Positions 27,954 through 37,995 of a stretch of DNA of 64,000 bases are shown here, in pieces; within the stretch, counting starts at the first letter, position 1, and each line of letters begins with the position of its first letter. The stretch lies in assembly GCF_900112345.1 (NCBI RefSeq), contig NZ_FOLB01000001.1, positions 372,001 through 436,000 on the forward strand, given 5' to 3'. The position numbers and the translations under genes are program-made. This DNA comes from Nocardioides terrae (GTDB taxonomy: Bacteria > Actinomycetota > Actinomycetes > Propionibacteriales > Nocardioidaceae). Below the pieces are notes generated by a model. It saw only the letters and a program-made list of their open reading frames with translations, was not told where the DNA came from and made no database searches.

Positions 27954-28973
27954 ATGTTCACGACGGCCGACACCGCCATGACCACGGCTCTCCCCCTGCA
28001 GCTGCCCACCGGATGGTTCGACAGGTCGACCTCGTGCGGCGACGACGAGGACATCTGCCGCCAGGTCTTCGACTGGACCGGCAACCAGAGCACCGCCAAC
28101 GCCGCCGACCTGATCATCGGCCGGCCGCTGGCGATCCTCGGCCTGGTCCTCCTCGCGCTGGTCCTGCGCTGGGTGCTCAACAAGCTGGTCGACCGCGTGG
28201 TGAGCAGGGCAGGGGCGGGCGTCCTCCCGGACCGGCTCAGCGACCGGTTCGCCAGCGCGAACGCGACCCGTCGGGTGCAGCGCGCCAAGACCATGGGCGA
28301 CCTGCTCAAGAGCATCATCACCGGAGTCCTGATCGCCGTCTTCGGCACGATGATCCTCTCCGAGATCGGGGTCAACATCGCCCCGATCATCGCGAGTGCG
28401 GGCATCGTGGGCGTCGCGCTCGGCTTCGGCGCGCAGTCGCTCGTCAAGGACTTCCTGTCCGGCATCTTCATGATCTTCGAGGACCAGTACGGCGTCGGGG
28501 ACGTCGTCAACCTCGGGGAGGCATCCGGCACGATCGAGGCGGTGTCGCTGCGGGTGACCCGGCTGCGCGACGTCAACGGGACCGTCTGGTACGTCCCGAA
28601 CGGCGAGATCCTGCGCGTCGGCAACATGAGCCAGAACTGGGCGCGGGCCGTGGTGGACGTGACGGTCGGCTACCGCGAGGACCTCGGGAAGGTGATCCGG
28701 ACGCTGCGCGACGTCGCCGAGGACCTGTGGCAGGACGACGAGTTCAGCGGCGTCATCATCGAGGAGCCGGAGGTGACCGGCGTGGAGACGCTCGGCCCGG
28801 AGTCGATCGGCGTGCGGGTGATGGTGAAGACCGAGCCGATGGAGCAGTGGCGGGTCGCCCGCGAGCTGCGCTCGCGGATCAAGTCCCGCTTCGACCACGA
28901 GGGCATCTCGATCCCGGTGGCGCAGCGGGTGCTGTGGCAGGACGGCCCGCAGGCCGACGAGCACCGATCCTGA
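27954..28973 (+). CDS. Small-conductance mechanosensitive channel, MscS family
   Basis: A 339-aa membrane channel that opens under osmotic downshock. Predicted helices: ~52-72, ~112-132 and the pore-lining ~135-160 (VNIAPIIASAGIVGVALGFG, then AQSLVKDFLSG). The beta domain with EDQYGVGDVVNLGEASGTIE and the soluble alpha/beta vestibule follow. An extra ~50-residue cysteine-containing N-terminus precedes the first helix. It is convergent with osmC, separated by a strong hairpin. Confidence 0.92.
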   Translation: MFTTADTAMTTALPLQLPTGWFDRSTSCGDDEDICRQVFDWTGNQSTANAADLIIGRPLAILGLVLLALVLRWVLNKLVDRVVSRAGAGVLPDRLSDRFASANATRRVQRAKTMGDLLKSIITGVLIAVFGTMILSEIGVNIAPIIASAGIVGVALGFGAQSLVKDFLSGIFMIFEDQYGVGDVVNLGEASGTIEAVSLRVTRLRDVNGTVWYVPNGEILRVGNMSQNWARAVVDVTVGYREDLGKVIRTLRDVAEDLWQDDEFSGVIIEEPEVTGVETLGPESIGVRVMVKTEPMEQWRVARELRSRIKSRFDHEGISIPVAQRVLWQDGPQADEHRS

Positions 28974-29015
28974 TTGCTGGACCCACGCCGGCACCGACGC
29001 CGGCATCCACGCCGC

Positions 29016-29048
29016 CCGTCCCGCGCTGCAGCCCGCAGCGCGGGACGG
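29016..29048. terminator. 14-bp-stem hairpin between mscS-like gene and osmC
   Basis: Perfect arms 29016-29029 and 29035-29048, five-base loop. It serves both converging genes. Confidence 0.7.
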
Positions 29049-29057
29049 CGTACGTCG

Positions 29058-29483
29058 TCAGCCGAGTGCGGCGTCGAGGGTGATCGTGGTGCCGGAGAGC
29101 GCCTGGGAGACCGGGCAGTTCGCCTTCGCGTCCTCGGCGAGTGCGACGAACTTGTCGTTGTCCACGCCGGGCACGTCACCCCGGACGGTCAGCTTGATGC
29201 CGGTGATGCCGGTGCCGGGGGTGAACTCGACGTCGGCGTTGACGGTCAGTCGGGTGGCGGGCGTGTCGTTGCTCGCCAGGCCGTTGGAGAAGGCCATCGA
29301 GAAGCACGCCGAGTGGGCCGCCGCGATCAGCTCCTCCGGGCTGGTCTTGCCGTTCGCCTGCTCGGCGCGGGACGGCCAGGAGACGTCGTAGGTGCCGAGG
29401 CCGGACGAGTCGAGCGTGACCTTGCCGGCGCCCTCGAAGAGGGTGCCCTCCCAAACGGTCGTGGCGGTGCGGGTCGTGGGCAT
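29058..29483 (-). CDS. OsmC/Ohr family peroxiredoxin
   Basis: A 141-aa organic-hydroperoxide-reducing protein. The two reactive cysteines are in AHSACFSMAF and KANCPVSQAL, at the usual spacing. It begins with the TATTVWEGTLFEGAGKV strand typical of the OsmC subgroup. ATG 29483 has a GGGAG ribosome site about 8 nt upstream. Confidence 0.9.
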   Translation of the reverse strand: MPTTRTATTVWEGTLFEGAGKVTLDSSGLGTYDVSWPSRAEQANGKTSPEELIAAAHSACFSMAFSNGLASNDTPATRLTVNADVEFTPGTGITGIKLTVRGDVPGVDNDKFVALAEDAKANCPVSQALSGTTITLDAALG

Positions 29484-29579
29484 GTGCGATCTCCCTTGAT
29501 CAGTGGGGAAACGGGTCGTCCTCGATCCTTCCACGGCCCCGAAGGTGCCGACAGAGTCGGCGGGCGGGACAATGGCGTG

Positions 29580-29969
29580 GTGACCGATCAGCAGGCAGCC
29601 AGCTTCTACGACGCGATCGGCGGCCACGAGACGATGCGACGCATCGTCGCGAAGTTCTACGAGGGCGTCGCCGACGACCCGGTCCTCCGCCCGATGTATC
29701 CCGAGGAGGACCTAGGCCCGGCCGAGGAGCGCTTCCTGCTCTTCCTCACGCAGTACTGGGGCGGGCCGACGACCTACTCCGAGCAGCGGGGACATCCGCG
29801 CCTGCGGATGCGGCACGCACCCTTCGCCGTGACCGCCGAGGCACGCGACCACTGGCTGATGAACTTCCGCGCCGCGCTCGACGCCGTGGCCCTCCCACCC
29901 GAGCAGGACGCGCAGTTCTGGGACTACGTGACGCACGCCGCGCAGTTCATGGTCAACGCGCCCGGGTGA
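29580..29969 (+). CDS. glbO: Group II truncated haemoglobin (trHbO)
   Basis: A 129-aa 2-on-2 globin that binds haem and O2. FYDAIGGHETMRRIV (helix A/B), PMYPEEDLGPAEERFLLFL (helix C/E), the proximal-His region HPRLRMRHAPFAV and the group II tryptophan in DHWLMNF are present. Start GTG 29580 lies 6 nt after GACAAT; GTG 29577 is also possible. The O2-related role is inferred from family members such as M. tuberculosis GlbO. Confidence 0.9.
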   Translation: MTDQQAASFYDAIGGHETMRRIVAKFYEGVADDPVLRPMYPEEDLGPAEERFLLFLTQYWGGPTTYSEQRGHPRLRMRHAPFAVTAEARDHWLMNFRAALDAVALPPEQDAQFWDYVTHAAQFMVNAPG

Positions 29970-29976
29970 GCCTCGT

Positions 29977-30000
29977 GCCGAGGTGATGTAACACCTCGGC
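29977..30000 (+). terminator. Hairpin after the truncated haemoglobin gene
   Basis: 9-bp arms 29977-29985 (GCCGAGGTG) and 29992-30000 with a six-base loop, 7 bp after the stop. Confidence 0.6.
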
Positions 30001-30056
30001 CCCTCCGTGACAGGTACGGCACGAAAGATCTCGAACGCTGTCTCGGAGGAGAACCC

Positions 30057-30584
30057 ATGCAGAGCATCAAGGCTGTCGTCGCGACCGGCGCGGTCCTCGC
30101 GTCCACCGTCGGCGGCGCGTACGCCGCCGGCGTCGTCAACAAGAACGGCCACGAGGTCGACGACCACGCGGCCCACGGCCAAGCCGTCGCGGCCGCTGCC
30201 CGCGCGCACGCTGCGTCCGACACGCCGTCCGACACACCGTCCGACACCCCGTCGGAGGGGCCGAGCGGCACCGCCACCGCCGAGCCCACGGAGACCGTCA
30301 CGGCCCAGCCGAGCGAGAGCGCCACCGCCGAGCCCACGGAGACCGCCACGGCCGAGCCGACCGACACCGCCACCGCCGAGCCGACCGGGACGACGACGCC
30401 GACGGCCGCCCCGCAGAAGCACCTGGGCTGGACCCAGGGCCAGCACCGCGGCTGGGCCAAGAAGGGCAAGCACTACGGTGTCGGCCACGGGACGGGCAAG
30501 CCCTCCGGTGTCCCCGGCAAGCACGTCAAGCCGGCCAAGCCCACCAAGGCGCCGCACCCGGCCAAGCCCGAGACCGCGCACTGA
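30057..30584 (+). CDS. Secreted Thr/Glu/Pro-rich repeat protein
   Basis: A 175-aa exported protein of unknown function. Residues 1-24 are a signal peptide ending AYA. Then come three TPSD repeats, a block of ~8-residue TATAEPTE-like repeats (residues ~72-112) and a Lys/His/Gly/Pro-rich tail. The mucin-like repeat block suggests a wall-spanning stalk. The ATG has a strong GGAGGA ribosome site about 6 nt upstream. It heads a group with a membrane protein and an ECF sigma factor on the same strand. Confidence 0.65.
   Translation: MQSIKAVVATGAVLASTVGGAYAAGVVNKNGHEVDDHAAHGQAVAAAARAHAASDTPSDTPSDTPSEGPSGTATAEPTETVTAQPSESATAEPTETATAEPTDTATAEPTGTTTPTAAPQKHLGWTQGQHRGWAKKGKHYGVGHGTGKPSGVPGKHVKPAKPTKAPHPAKPETAH
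30216..30389 (+). repeat. Coding tandem repeats of the secreted protein
   Basis: Three 12-bp units beginning TCCGACAC (30216-30251) are followed, from ~30270, by about four degenerate 24-bp units related to GAGCCCACGGAGACCGCCAC. They encode the TPSD and TATAEPTE repeats. Confidence 0.7.
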
Positions 30585-30625
30585 CCGCGGTCCCCTTCCC
30601 CTGGACCCCGACGAGAATGGCCCCC

Positions 30626-31252
30626 ATGGACGACCTCCCCGAGCTGCGCGCCACCGTCCCGGCGCTGGAGCCCGATGCCGTCCTGCTCGGGCAGCTCGCG
30701 GAGCTCAGCGCAGCGAGTACGGCGGCCGCCGGTCGCCGTCCGCTGCGACCCGTCCGAGCGCTGGCCGTGGGAGCGGCGGCGTTCGGACTGGTGGCGACGA
30801 CGACGTGGATCGCAGGAGCGCTGCCCGGGGTGCCTTCCCCCCTCGCACCACACCAGGCACCCCCACCAGCGCCCACCGCGCCCGCGACGCCGAGCCACGG
30901 CCCCCACGTCCGGATCCCTGGAGCGGGCGTCGACCCCTCGTCCGGCGCCTCTCATCCCCCCACCGGGGCGCCGGACGTGGTCGGCTCCACCGGACCCCTG
31001 GGTCCGAAGCGGAACCAGCACGGTGGGCCGTCGACTCCTCCGGGCGCGCAGGGCAGCCCGGCCGAGGGTCGCGGCCAGAACGCGCACTCGGGCGAGCACT
31101 CGGACAACGGCAGGCGGACGCGGCCAGCACCAGCAGGGCGGGCAGCAGCGCGGCCGCGGGAACCGGCCCGAGGGGTCGCCCGGGCGCAGGCAGCATCACG
31201 GAACAGCGCCCTCGCCGCCGGGCCATCGCGCCGCCACGCCGTCGAGCGGTGA
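30626..31252 (+). CDS. Single-pass membrane protein upstream of the sigma factor; probable frameshift
   Basis: The N-terminal ~45 residues (MDDLPELRATVPALEPDAVL) are cytosolic and acidic, then a membrane helix (~48-68, ALAVGAAAFGLVATTTWIAG) and a long Pro/Gly-rich outside tail. This is the layout of an anti-sigma factor, though no ZAS motif is seen. After ~31110 the codon pattern worsens (many codons end in A) while the frame one base later stays GC3-rich and reads GRGQHQQGGQQRGRGN. That frame ends at 31268, overlapping the sigma start as GTGA. A one-base insertion (real or sequencing error) near 31085-31120 is likely. An in-frame ATG at 30617 also exists. Confidence 0.6.
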   Translation: MDDLPELRATVPALEPDAVLLGQLAELSAASTAAAGRRPLRPVRALAVGAAAFGLVATTTWIAGALPGVPSPLAPHQAPPPAPTAPATPSHGPHVRIPGAGVDPSSGASHPPTGAPDVVGSTGPLGPKRNQHGGPSTPPGAQGSPAEGRGQNAHSGEHSDNGRRTRPAPAGRAAARPREPARGVARAQAASRNSALAAGPSRRHAVER

Positions 31253-31264
31253 CACGACCGGTCC

Positions 31265-31810
31265 GTGAGCGCCGACGACCCCACTGTCGCCGCGGCGAAA
31301 CGCGGCGACCCCGACGCCTGGCGTGAGCTCTACCGAGCGCACGCCGGGCGCCTGCTCGTCTGGCTCCAGCGCCGGCCGCTGGCCGACGGTGCGATCACTG
31401 CCGACGATCTCGCCGCCGAGAGCTGGCTGACGGCGGCGAGCAAGGCGGCCGACTTCACCGGCTCCTCCGACGACTTCGCGGGGTGGCTCTTCGGCATCGC
31501 CCGCCACCTCGAGGCCAACGCGCGGCGACGCGCGGGCCGCCGCCGCACCGCGCCGCTCGCCGAGGTCGAGCCCGACCCGGTGGCCGGTCCCGAGCCGGCG
31601 TACGTCGCCGCCGAGTGGGTCCGCTCCGCCCTGGCCGGCCTGCCCGAGCGGGAGCGCGACGTGGTCACCTGCCTCGACGTGATCGGGCTCGACGTCGCAG
31701 GGACCGCGCGGGCGCTCGGGATGAGTCAGGTCGCCGTGCGCGTGGCGCGCCACCGCGGTCTCAAGCGCCTGCGCGGACACCTCGGCGTGGTCGCCGGAAC
31801 CGCGGGTTGA
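31265..31810 (+). CDS. ECF-type RNA polymerase sigma factor
   Basis: A 181-aa sigma-70 family protein with region 2 (AAKRGDPDAWRELYRAHAGRL, then ADDLAAESWLTA) and region 4 (LAGLPERERDVVTCLDVIGLD, then GTARALGMSQVAVRVARHRGLKRL, the helix-turn-helix). It would direct polymerase to a small regulon, probably its own operon. The GTG start overlaps a TGA in the frame I consider real for the upstream membrane protein, its likely anti-sigma partner (inference). Confidence 0.88.
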   Translation: MSADDPTVAAAKRGDPDAWRELYRAHAGRLLVWLQRRPLADGAITADDLAAESWLTAASKAADFTGSSDDFAGWLFGIARHLEANARRRAGRRRTAPLAEVEPDPVAGPEPAYVAAEWVRSALAGLPERERDVVTCLDVIGLDVAGTARALGMSQVAVRVARHRGLKRLRGHLGVVAGTAG

Positions 31811-31812
31811 GC

Positions 31813-32670
31813 TCAGCCCGCCGCAGTCGCGGCCAGCATCGCGCGGACGTCGGCCGGCGGCTCGACGCTGCGCTCGGTGGCCCGGTCGAAGAAGACCATC
31901 GCGTAGCGCGCCCGCGAGAGCACCTGACCCTCGGCGAGCAGCTCCGACTCCATCACCAGTGACGTCCGGCCGACACGGGCGACCCAGGTGTTGACGTCGT
32001 AGGGCTCGGGCCGGAACAGGATCGGACGGCTGTAGACCACGTCGGCCTGGGCGACCACCATCGACGGGAACGCGTCGACCCCCGCCTGCCGGCTCAGGGC
32101 GGTCACGCAGGCGAGCCGCGCCTCCTGGAAGTACTCGAAGTACTTCACGTTGTTGACGTGCCCGTAGGCGTCGACGTCGGAGAAGCGCACGTGCAGTGGG
32201 TAGTGGCCCACCTCGGTATGGCGCGGCTCGCCGAACGACACCTTCGGCGTCCCGGACGGCTCGAGGTAGGGCTCGAGGGAGGCCCGCTCCTCGGCAGTGA
32301 GCCGGCGCGGCCGCTCGGTGGCGAAGACGTACGGCGCGAGCACGCTCGTGGCGCGCAGGTAGACGGTGCGCTGTCCGGCGACCTCCCGGAACACCTCGTA
32401 GGCGAGGGTGAAGCTGGCCGCCCGCACCTCCGTCGCCCAGACCTCGACCAGGACCGGCGTGAAGTCGAAGGTCAAGGGCGCGACGTAGTGCACCTGATGG
32501 CTGGCCACGACGACGCCCTCGGCGAGGTTGTCGGTCTGCCGGCTGCGGGCGTGGACGCGCAGCATGTCGACGCGCGCCTCCTGGAGGTAGTCGACGTAGG
32601 TGACGTTGTTGACGTGACCGAGCATGTCCAGGTCGGCCCAGCGCATCGGGCACTCGTAGAGATGGCGCAC
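31813..32670 (-). CDS. Double-hotdog acyl-CoA thioesterase
   Basis: A 285-aa protein made of two 4HBT hotdog domains. Each half carries the catalytic signature: RWADLDMLGHVNNVTYVDYLQEA at residues ~10-32 and RFSDVDAYGHVNNVKYFEYFQEA at ~165-187, so it is an internal duplication acting as a pseudo-dimer. It hydrolyses acyl-CoA; chain length is not predictable. The stops of this gene and of the convergent sigma factor are 2 bp apart. Confidence 0.9.
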   Translation of the reverse strand: MRHLYECPMRWADLDMLGHVNNVTYVDYLQEARVDMLRVHARSRQTDNLAEGVVVASHQVHYVAPLTFDFTPVLVEVWATEVRAASFTLAYEVFREVAGQRTVYLRATSVLAPYVFATERPRRLTAEERASLEPYLEPSGTPKVSFGEPRHTEVGHYPLHVRFSDVDAYGHVNNVKYFEYFQEARLACVTALSRQAGVDAFPSMVVAQADVVYSRPILFRPEPYDVNTWVARVGRTSLVMESELLAEGQVLSRARYAMVFFDRATERSVEPPADVRAMLAATAAG

Positions 32671-32732
32671 GTCGCGAGTCTTTCATCCCCTCGTATCGTG
32701 TGCAGCGAGGCCCGGTAGGCTGCTAGGGCGTC

Positions 32733-32748
32733 ATTACCCACGAGTAAT
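32733..32748. promoter_or_regulatory. Inverted repeat upstream of the thiolase gene, candidate operator
   Basis: ATTAC-N6-GTAAT, 15 bp before the thiolase ATG and just downstream of a TAGGCT hexamer (32716-32721) that could be its -10. It would overlap the transcript start/leader. The MarR gene directly downstream of the thiolase gene is one candidate regulator; TetR-type fatty-acid regulators are another. Confidence 0.45.
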
Positions 32749-32762
32749 CAGGGAGTCCCGTC

Positions 32763-33986
32763 ATGCCCGAGGCCGTCATCGTCTCTGCCACCCGTACGCC
32801 GATCGGCCGGGCCAACAAGGGGTCCCTGAAGGACTTCCGGCCCGACGACCTGGCCGCCTTCATCGTGAGGGCCGCCGTCGAGAAGGTGCCCGGGCTCGAC
32901 CCCAACACCATCGACGACCTGCTGCTGGGCTGCGGCCTGCCGGGTGGTGAGTCGGGCAATAACATGGGCCGGGTCGTGAGCGTCCTCAACGGCTGGGACC
33001 AGGTGCCGGGCACGACGATCACGCGCTACTGCTCCTCCTCGGTGCAGACCACACGGATGGCCTTCCACTCCATCAAGGCCGGCGAGGGCGACGTCTTCAT
33101 CTCCGCGGGGGTGGAGACGGTCTCCCGGTTCGCCAAGGGCACCTCCGACCACCTCCCCGACACCCGCAACCCGCTGTTCGACGACGCCCTCGCGCGGACG
33201 AAGGCCACTGCCGAGGCCGGCAGCGCGGCCGGCGCCTGGCACGACCCCCGCGAGGACGGTCTGCTGCCCGACATCTACATCGCCATGGGCCAGACCGCCG
33301 AGAACGTCGCGACCCTGCGCGGCCTGGACCGTCGCGAGCTCGACGAGTTCGCCGTCCGCTCCCAGAACCTCGCGGAGAAGGCGATCGCCGACGGCTTCTG
33401 GGCCCGCGAGATCACGCCGGTCACCACCCCCGACGGCACCGTGGTCACCGGCGACGACGGCCCGCGCGCCGGGGTCACCTACGACGCCATCGCCAGCCTC
33501 AAGCCCGTCTTCCGCGAGGACGGCGTCGTCACCGCCGGCAACTGCTGCCCGCTCAACGACGGCGCCGCCGCCGTGGTGATCATGTCCGACACCAAGGCCG
33601 CCGAGCTCGGGGTCACCCCGCTGGCCCGGATCGTGTCCACCGGCGTCTCCGGCCTCTCCCCCGAGATCATGGGCCTCGGCCCCGTCGAGGCGTCCAAGCG
33701 GGCGCTGGCAGGAGCCGGCATGTCGATCGGGGACATCGACCTCGTCGAGATCAACGAGGCGTTCGCTGCACAGGTCGTGCCGTCCTACCAGGATCTCGGC
33801 GTCGACATCGACCGGCTCAACGTCAACGGCGGCGCGATCGCGGTCGGCCACCCCTTCGGCATGACCGGCGCGCGGCTGCAGAACACGATGCTCAACAGCC
33901 TCGAGTGGCACGACAAGACCACCGGGCTGATCACCATGTGCGTCGGCGGCGGCATGGGCATGGCCCTCATCCTCGAGCGACTCTGA
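32763..33986 (+). CDS. Acetyl-CoA C-acyltransferase (thiolase)
   Basis: A 407-aa degradative-type thiolase that cleaves 3-ketoacyl-CoA with CoA. The nucleophilic Cys90 is in RYCSSSVQT, the NEAFA loop and [10 protein letters not shown] histidine follow, and the second catalytic cysteine is in CVGGGMG near the C-terminus. A GGGAG ribosome site sits about 7 nt upstream of ATG 32763. It might provide the beta-ketoadipyl-CoA thiolase step missing from the paa cluster, but fatty-acid oxidation is equally possible. A MarR gene follows 22 bp later. Confidence 0.93.
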   Translation: MPEAVIVSATRTPIGRANKGSLKDFRPDDLAAFIVRAAVEKVPGLDPNTIDDLLLGCGLPGGESGNNMGRVVSVLNGWDQVPGTTITRYCSSSVQTTRMAFHSIKAGEGDVFISAGVETVSRFAKGTSDHLPDTRNPLFDDALARTKATAEAGSAAGAWHDPREDGLLPDIYIAMGQTAENVATLRGLDRRELDEFAVRSQNLAEKAIADGFWAREITPVTTPDGTVVTGDDGPRAGVTYDAIASLKPVFREDGVVTAGNCCPLNDGAAAVVIMSDTKAAELGVTPLARIVSTGVSGLSPEIMGLGPVEASKRALAGAGMSIGDIDLVEINEAFAAQVVPSYQDLGVDIDRLNVNGGAIAVGHPFGMTGARLQNTMLNSLEWHDKTTGLITMCVGGGMGMALILERL

Positions 33987-34008
33987 GAGGGTCTGGAAGA
34001 ATCGACCT

Positions 34009-34503
34009 GTGACTGAGCAGACGCGCTGGCTCGACGAGGACGAGCAACGGTCGTGGCGAGCGCTGCTCATGGGGATGACGCTGCTGCGCGACCGGCTCGA
34101 CGCCGACCTGCGCCGGCTCTTCGACCTGTCGCTGCCCGAGTACGAGATCCTCGTCCGGCTCTCCGAGAACGACGGCCGGCTGCGGATGGCGCAGCTGGCC
34201 GACGCCATGGCGCACAGCCGGTCGCGGACCACCCACACCATCACGCGGATGGAGCACGCCGGCCTCGTCGAGCGGGCCGACTCCGCGGAGGACGGGCGCG
34301 GCAAGGTCGCGATCCTGACCGACAAGGGCATGGACCTGCTGCGCACCGCCGCGCCCTTCCACGTCACCGGCGTCCGCGAGTACCTCGTCGACCTGGTCGC
34401 GCGCGAGGACTTCGCCGCGGTCGGCCAGGTCTTCAACGCGGTGTCGGACTACCTGGTCGGCTGCCACCCGGCCATCGAGATGCGCGAGCCGCCGGCGTCC
34501 TGA
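34009..34503 (+). CDS. MarR family transcriptional regulator
   Basis: A 164-aa winged-helix repressor: [50 protein letters not shown] and the wing [15 protein letters not shown] are the classic MarR segments. It starts at GTG 34009, 6 nt after an AAGAAT hexamer. Position suggests control of the preceding thiolase gene or itself; the ligand is unknown. Confidence 0.88.
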   Translation: MTEQTRWLDEDEQRSWRALLMGMTLLRDRLDADLRRLFDLSLPEYEILVRLSENDGRLRMAQLADAMAHSRSRTTHTITRMEHAGLVERADSAEDGRGKVAILTDKGMDLLRTAAPFHVTGVREYLVDLVAREDFAAVGQVFNAVSDYLVGCHPAIEMREPPAS

Positions 34504-34566
34504 CGGCCGCCTCGGGAGCGACGTCGGGTTGGGTCGCTGCTGCCCCACCGACTGTGGGCCGAGAGA

Positions 34567-34619
34567 ACAGATGGGTGGGGCGCCCTCCGACCGGCGTCAG
34601 GGCCGCCCCAGTCATCTGT
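34567..34619. terminator. Long imperfect hairpin between marR-like gene and ettA
   Basis: Left arm 34567-34586 (ACAGATG...GGGGCGCCCT) pairs with 34599-34619 with one bulge and a mismatch. It lies in the 144-bp gap between two converging genes, so it is probably bidirectional. Confidence 0.65.
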
Positions 34620-34647
34620 CTCCATCATCGGCCTCCGGCCGGCGCGG

Positions 34648-36330
<1,683 letters not shown>

Positions 36331-36338
36331 GGGTCACA

Positions 36339-36344
36339 AGCCTA
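36339..36344 (-). promoter_or_regulatory. Candidate -10 of ettA
   Basis: TAGGCT on the minus strand, 8 nt before the ATG; leader length 0-2 nt if used. Confidence 0.45.
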
Positions 36345-36366
36345 GTGGCGGAACCGCCGCGCGGCC

Positions 36367-36397
36367 CGATCGGGGTCGCCGGTTGCGACCCCGATCG
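36367..36397 (-). terminator. 13-bp-stem hairpin after ssb
   Basis: Perfect arms 36367-36379 (CGATCGGGGTCGC) and 36385-36397, five-base loop, 9 bp past the ssb stop and upstream of ettA. Confidence 0.7.
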
Positions 36398-36406
36398 ACG
36401 CCCGGC

Positions 36407-36844
36407 TCAGGCGGCCGCCTCTGCTCCGCCGACCGCGGGCGCCTCCGGACCGGCGACGGGAGGCGCCTCCGGGCGGTCGGCCGGCTTCTCGTTGCGGGAC
36501 AGACGGGTGGTGCCGTGGCGCAGGTCGTGGCCGACCGAGGTCGCATCGATCTCCAGCGTCGTGCGCTCCGTGCCGTCCTGGGCGGTCCATGTGGTGACGT
36601 TGAGCCGGCCCACGACCGTGACGCCGTCGCCCTTCAGCAACGACTCGGCGACGTTGCGCGCCAGGCCGCGCCAGGCGTTGACCGTGTACCACTGCGTGGG
36701 GGCGTCGACCCACTCGTTGGTCCGGCGGTTGAGGTAGCGCGGCGTGCTGGCGAGCCGGAAGGTCGCCACCTCGGTGTCGCCGGCCTTCTTGAGGCCCGGC
36801 GTGGCGCCGACGAAGCCCTGCACGGTGATCTGGGTGTCGTTCAT
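36407..36844 (-). CDS. ssb: Single-stranded DNA-binding protein
   Basis: A 145-aa OB-fold SSB. TQITVQGFVGATPGLK, TFRLASTPRYLNRRT and WYTVNAWRGLARNVAESLLKGDGV are the usual strands and helix. The C-terminal tail is Pro/Ala/Glu-rich and lacks the acidic DDDIPF-like tip used to recruit repair proteins, so this is likely an accessory SSB (SsbB-like), not the essential replicative one. ATG 36844 has GGAGAAG about 4 nt upstream. A short GC hairpin (36866-36885) lies in its leader. Confidence 0.88.
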   Translation of the reverse strand: MNDTQITVQGFVGATPGLKKAGDTEVATFRLASTPRYLNRRTNEWVDAPTQWYTVNAWRGLARNVAESLLKGDGVTVVGRLNVTTWTAQDGTERTTLEIDATSVGHDLRHGTTRLSRNEKPADRPEAPPVAGPEAPAVGGAEAAA

Positions 36845-36865
36845 GGTCTTCTCCTCGGATCGGGT

Positions 36866-36885
36866 GCGGACCCCGGCGGGTCCGC
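36866..36885 (-). promoter_or_regulatory. GC-rich hairpin in the ssb leader
   Basis: 8-bp arms (GCGGACCC / GGGTCCGC), four-base loop, about 22 nt upstream of the ssb start. Its role is unknown; it may be incidental. Confidence 0.25.
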
Positions 36886-36955
36886 TCGACCCGACCCTGC
36901 GCGGAGCGGCCGACACTCCCCCGTGCCCGGTCAGCCGGCTGTGGAGAAGACCGCT

Positions 36956-36987
36956 GCGGGCCGCCCTGTGGAGACAGAGCGGCCCGC
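36956..36987 (-). terminator. Second hairpin downstream of the ABC importer operon
   Basis: 9-bp arms GCGGGCCGC / GCGGCCCGC around a 14-base loop, about 40 bp past the stop of the binding-protein gene. Confidence 0.4.
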
Positions 36988-36993
36988 TGTGGG

Positions 36994-37021
36994 ACTGATG
37001 TGGTCCGGCGGACCGGATCAG
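36994..37021 (-). terminator. Hairpin directly after the binding-protein gene
   Basis: Outer arms ACTGAT/ATCAGT and inner arms GGTCC/GGACC, starting 7 bp past the stop at 37029. It marks the end of the rhodanese-ABC operon. Confidence 0.6.
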
Positions 37022-37028
37022 TGGAGGG

Positions 37029-37955
37029 TCAGACCAGACCGTTCTTCTGCAGCCAGTCCTTGGCCACGTCGGCGGCGGTCGGCTTGGAGTCGGCCGCGAA
37101 CGCCGTGTTGAGCTCCAGCAGCGCGTCGGTCGTCAGCTTCTCCGAGACGGCGGCCAGCGTCGACTTCACCTCGTCGCTCTGGGCGTCGTCGCGGATCAGC
37201 GGGACGACGTTCTGGGCGGCGATGAGGTTCTTCGGGTCCTCGAGCGTCACGAGCTTGTTCTGCGTGATCGACGGGGTCGTCGAATAGATGTCGGCCACGT
37301 CCACCTGACCGCTGGTGAGGGCCTTCAGCGTGGCCGGTCCGCCGCCGTCGCTGATCGCGGTGAAGGAGACGTCCTTGATCCCGTAGATCTTGTCCATGCC
37401 GGGAAGCCCGTAGGCCCGGGTCTTGAACTCCGGGTTGGCGGCGACCTTCAGCCCCTTGATCTTGGCCAGGTCGGCGATCGAGGCCACGCCGTTCTTCTGC
37501 GCGAACTCCGACGTCACGTTGAGCGAGTCCTTGTCCTCGCCCGGCGCCGGGTCGAGCACCGCCAGGCCGTCGGGGAGTGCTCCCTGCAGCGCGCTCTCGA
37601 CATCTGCCGGCGCCGTCGCGGTCGCGTTCTGGTCGAAGTAGAGGAGCAGGTTGCCGGTGTACTCGGGGATCAGGTCGATGGTGCCGTCCTTGATGGCGCC
37701 GATGTAGGCCTCGCGCGCCCCGATGTCGAGCTTGGTGGAGGCGTCGACGCCCTTGGCCTTCAGCGCCTGGGCGTAGACCTCGGCGAGGATCTCGCTCTCG
37801 CCGAAGGCCGCGGAGCCGACCACGATCGACTTCGACGAGGACGTCGAGCCCGAGTCCGAGCCGGAGCTCGTGTCGGTCGGGTCGCCGCCGCAGGCCGCGA
37901 GGCTGAGGGCCAGCGCAGCCGCGGACAGGACGCCGAGCGTGCGGTTGAGCTTCAT
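37029..37955 (-). CDS. Osmoprotectant-type ABC importer, substrate-binding lipoprotein (OpuAC domain)
   Basis: A 308-aa lipoprotein: signal with lipobox LAAC (Cys22), a Ser/Asp-rich linker, then the OpuAC binding domain (IVVGSAAFGESEILAEVYAQ; PEYTGNLLLYF; YSTTPSITQNKLVTLED). It captures a quaternary-ammonium or related ligand outside the membrane and passes it to the two permeases upstream. It is the last gene of a five-gene operon that begins with rhodanese, separated from the permease by 40 bp. The ligand is not deducible; glycine betaine, carnitine, DMSP and ergothioneine are all used by relatives. Confidence 0.9.
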   Translation of the reverse strand: MKLNRTLGVLSAAALALSLAACGGDPTDTSSGSDSGSTSSSKSIVVGSAAFGESEILAEVYAQALKAKGVDASTKLDIGAREAYIGAIKDGTIDLIPEYTGNLLLYFDQNATATAPADVESALQGALPDGLAVLDPAPGEDKDSLNVTSEFAQKNGVASIADLAKIKGLKVAANPEFKTRAYGLPGMDKIYGIKDVSFTAISDGGGPATLKALTSGQVDVADIYSTTPSITQNKLVTLEDPKNLIAAQNVVPLIRDDAQSDEVKSTLAAVSEKLTTDALLELNTAFAADSKPTAADVAKDWLQKNGLV

Positions 37956-37995
37956 GGTCGTTCTCTTTTCTCGGTGTGGGGTCAGGGTCAGCAGG

